Origin: Synergistaceae bacterium
Lineage (GTDB): Bacteria; Synergistota; Synergistia; Synergistales; Synergistaceae
Assembly: GCA_012727545.1 (NCBI GenBank)
Contig: JAAYHA010000015.1
Location: forward strand, 1 to 9,149
DNA length: 9,149 bases
Reading direction: 5' to 3'
The translations under genes were made by a program, and so were the position numbers. Positions 7,478-9,149 of the stretch are shown here, piece after piece. Each line of letters opens with the position of its first letter. Position 1 is the stretch's first letter. Under the pieces are notes generated by a model, which was not told the DNA's origin, searched no databases, and saw only the letters and a program-made list of their open reading frames with translations.

Positions 7478-8488
7478 TTAAAACTTGGGTATTTCTTTCT
7501 GATCCATCCAGGGCATCATTTTGCGGAGCTCTTTTCCTACCCCTTCACATTCAGCTTCCTGGGCAGCCTTTGCCCATTTCTTCATGCGCGGGCGGCCTGT
7601 CTGGTTCTCAAGTATCCAGTCACGTGCGAAAGTACCGTCCTGGATCTCTGTAAGCAGCTGCTTCATAGCCTTCTTTGACTCCTCGCCGATCACTCGCGGT
7701 CCGGCTATCATATCGCCGTACTTCGCGGTGTCGCTTACTGAATAGCGCATCCAGCTGAGACCGCCCTCGAAAACCATGTCAACGATCAGTTTGAGTTCGT
7801 TGATGCATTCGAAGTAAGCCATCTCAGGCTGGTAACCCGCCTCTACAAGGGTCTGGAAGCCTGCCTGCATTAGTTCGCTGACTCCGCCGCAGAGGACTGC
7901 CTGTTCTCCGAAGAGGTCCGTCTCAGTCTCTTCACGGAAGGTAGTCTCTATGATGCCTGCTCTTCCTCCTCCTACGCCTGACGCGTAAGCAAGTGCAAAG
8001 TCTTTAGCTTTGCCGGATGCGTCCTGATAGATCGCGATGAGGCAGGGTACACCCTTTCCTTCTTTATACATGTGGCGCACCATGTGTCCGGGTCCTTTGG
8101 GCGCTACCATGAATACATCGCGGTCGGGCTCAGGAACGATCTGTCCGAAATGAACTGCAAATCCGTGTGCGAAGGCAAGTTTTGCACCCTTTTTAAGGTT
8201 GGGGAGCACTTCGTTTTTGTATATGGATGCCTGCAGATGGTCAGGCATGAGGAACATCATTACGTCAGATCTCTTTGCAGCCTCTGAAACAGTGCAGACT
8301 TCAAAGCCGTCTTTCTCAGCAGTCGCCCTTGATTTGCTTCCCTCGTGTAGAGCTACGATGACATTTGCTCCGCTGTCGCGTAGATTCTGTGCGTGTGCGT
8401 GCCCCTGGCTTCCGTAACCGATTATCGTTATAGTCTTTCCATCAAGAAAACTAAGATCTGCGTCGCGGTCGTAATATACTTTTGCCAT
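7478..8488 (-). CDS. ilvC: Ketol-acid reductoisomerase (class I, short form)
   Basis: Rearranges and reduces acetolactate or acetohydroxybutyrate to the dihydroxy acids in the cytoplasm, using NAD(P)H and two Mg ions. At 336 residues it is the short class I form. The Rossmann domain has [10 protein letters not shown] (24-33) and a cofactor loop LHEGSKS (47-53) whose final SxS suggests NADPH; this is an inference from loop rules and NADH is not excluded. The active site shows AHGF with His108, APKGPGH with Lys131, [11 protein letters not shown] with Asp191 and Glu195, ECINE with Glu227 and Glu231, and Ser252. The C-terminal knotted helical domain is complete and ends MDQKEIPKF. The ribosome binding site AAGGAG lies 10 bases before the ATG, just after a small hairpin. 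Gaps of 95 bases to ilvN and 138 bases to leuA make this the least tightly packed gene of the cluster. Confidence 0.97.
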   Translation of the reverse strand: MAKVYYDRDADLSFLDGKTITIIGYGSQGHAHAQNLRDSGANVIVALHEGSKSRATAEKDGFEVCTVSEAAKRSDVMMFLMPDHLQASIYKNEVLPNLKKGAKLAFAHGFAVHFGQIVPEPDRDVFMVAPKGPGHMVRHMYKEGKGVPCLIAIYQDASGKAKDFALAYASGVGGGRAGIIETTFREETETDLFGEQAVLCGGVSELMQAGFQTLVEAGYQPEMAYFECINELKLIVDMVFEGGLSWMRYSVSDTAKYGDMIAGPRVIGEESKKAMKQLLTEIQDGTFARDWILENQTGRPRMKKWAKAAQEAECEGVGKELRKMMPWMDQKEIPKF

Positions 8489-8583
8489 AACAAAAACACT
8501 CCTTCTGTCCTGCTGGACATTTAAAATTATTTATCTATTTATGCTTGGGTCTCTTTGAGGCCTCGTCATAACGATCATGGTAA
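8489..8583 (-). other. AT-rich 95-base ilvN-ilvC gap with a hairpin beside the ilvC ribosome binding site
   Basis: On the coding strand TGTCC and GGACA (8515-8519 and 8506-8510) form a 5-bp stem with a 4-base loop, ending one base before the AAGGAG of ilvC (8499-8504). Upstream of it is an AT-rich stretch (about 8520-8545). Near 8560 the sequence GAGGCCTC is an 8-base palindrome. No convincing -35/-10 pair and no stem followed by a T-run was seen, so neither an internal promoter nor a terminator is claimed. Confidence 0.4.
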
Positions 8584-9108
8584 TTACTTGCTTACCACAA
8601 AACTTGCTTCAATCAACTCATCAGGGACAAAACCGGACCTTGAAAGGGCCACCTGCCCCGAACCTGCAGTCTCAATTATTCCGTAAGGCCTGAAAGCCTC
8701 CATGCATGCGTTCATCTTTCCCTTGTCCCCTGTAATTTCCAGTGTCACAGCCTCTGTCCCCAGGTCTACGACCCTGCAGCGGAACACCTCTGCCGTCTGG
8801 AGGACATGAGGACGTCTGTCAAGGGGAGCCCTGACCTTCACGAGGGCTAGCCAGCGCTCTACAAAGGGCCCTTCCTGCGTAAGGTTTGTGACCTCTATGA
8901 CCTCAATGAGCTTAAGAAGCTGTTTCTTTATCTGGTCGTAAACACCCTCTTCACCCTCAATAACGACTGTAAATCTTGATGTTCCGGGAGTATCTGTCTG
9001 TCCGACGCTGAGACTCTCAATGTTGTAGCCCCTCCGATAGATCAATCCGGCTATTCTCATTAGAACCCCGGGGTTGTCTTCAGATAGGATGGTAAAAGTG
9101 TTTTTCAT
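8584..9108 (-). CDS. ilvN: Acetolactate synthase small (regulatory) subunit
   Basis: Regulatory subunit that raises the activity of the IlvB catalytic subunit and normally confers valine feedback inhibition. It has 174 residues, typical for the IlvN/IlvH family. Residues 1-75 are an ACT domain: FTILSEDNPGVLMRIAG (5-21), then RRGYNIESLSVG (25-36). Gly14 and Asn29 match valine-site residues known from E. coli IlvH, but position 11 is Asp where E. coli has Asn. The C-terminal domain (about 80-160) has LALVKV (87-92), VFRCRVVDLG (108-117) and PYGIIETAGSGQVALSRSG (141-159). AGGAGG lies 7 bases before the ATG at 9108. An ATG at 9113 reads into a stop after two codons and is not used. It is the first gene visible in the cluster. 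The gene usually next to it, ilvB, is six genes downstream, which separates synthesis of the two subunits of one enzyme. Confidence 0.95.
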   Translation of the reverse strand: MKNTFTILSEDNPGVLMRIAGLIYRRGYNIESLSVGQTDTPGTSRFTVVIEGEEGVYDQIKKQLLKLIEVIEVTNLTQEGPFVERWLALVKVRAPLDRRPHVLQTAEVFRCRVVDLGTEAVTLEITGDKGKMNACMEAFRPYGIIETAGSGQVALSRSGFVPDELIEASFVVSK

Positions 9109-9115
9109 ATCATGT

Positions 9116-9121
9116 CCTCCT
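9116..9121 (-). promoter_or_regulatory. Ribosome binding site of ilvN
   Basis: A perfect AGGAGG lies 7 bases upstream of the ATG at 9108. It fixes that start over the ATG at 9113, which is only 2 bases from the site and meets a stop codon at once. Confidence 0.85.
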
Positions 9122-9140
9122 GTATGCTGATGATAGAGAC

Positions 9141-9149
9141 AAAAAAAAA
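9141..9149 (-). terminator. Possible U-tract of a leader attenuator or upstream terminator (edge)
   Basis: The coding strand of the operon begins at the window edge with nine consecutive T, ending 19 bases before the ilvN ribosome binding site. A U-tract at this distance is what one expects from an intrinsic terminator in a leader (attenuator or T-box) or from the terminator of a preceding gene. The stem that would be needed lies outside the window, so the call rests on the T-run alone. An assembly-end homopolymer is the alternative. Confidence 0.25.

Noticed and set aside
9105..9113. Two-codon ORF ATG-ATA-TGA overlapping the ilvN start
   Set aside because: Its ATG is only 2 bases from the ribosome binding site, too close for initiation; it is more likely chance.

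Overview
The window is one block of co-directional branched-chain amino acid biosynthesis genes, all on the minus strand. In transcription order (right to left) they read ilvN, ilvC, leuA, leuC, leuD, leuB, ilvB, ilvD. Seven genes are complete; ilvD runs off the left edge after about 375 codons. No RNA gene, mobile element, CRISPR array or plus-strand gene can be supported, and no gene-free stretch exceeds 138 bases. I did not find a previously undescribed system. The points of interest are gene order, regulation in the gaps, and a few enzyme details.

Layout: ilvN (9108-8584) follows a short leader whose edge is a run of nine T on the coding strand. A 95-base AT-rich gap leads to ilvC (8488-7478). 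A 138-base gap with a large imperfect inverted repeat leads to leuA (7339-5786). From leuA to leuB the genes are tightly packed: leuA and leuC overlap by 20 bases, leuC-leuD are 11 bases apart and leuD-leuB 14 bases. A 68-base gap with overlapping small inverted repeats separates leuB from ilvB (2826-1144), and 16 bases separate ilvB from ilvD (1127 to the edge). Nearly every gene has a strong AGGAG-type ribosome binding site, and the complete frames are intact.

How the genes work together: IlvB with its regulatory partner IlvN makes acetolactate (or acetohydroxybutyrate), IlvC isomerises and reduces it, and IlvD dehydrates the diol to the 2-oxo acid that gives valine or isoleucine. LeuA takes 2-oxoisovalerate into the leucine branch, LeuC/LeuD isomerise isopropylmalate, and LeuB oxidises it to the leucine precursor. 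The final aminotransferase (ilvE) and the source of 2-oxobutyrate (ilvA or cimA) are not in the window. Feedback control is expected at IlvN (ACT domain) and at LeuA (C-terminal regulatory domain).

Organism: a bacterium with roughly balanced base composition and strong Shine-Dalgarno sites. Two features suit an anaerobe: a dihydroxy-acid dehydratase with the glycine typical of oxygen-labile [4Fe-4S] forms, and a LeuC/LeuB pair resembling types common in anaerobes and archaea. The gene order and the LeuB type remind me of Synergistota, but that is a recollection-based guess and not proven by the sequence.
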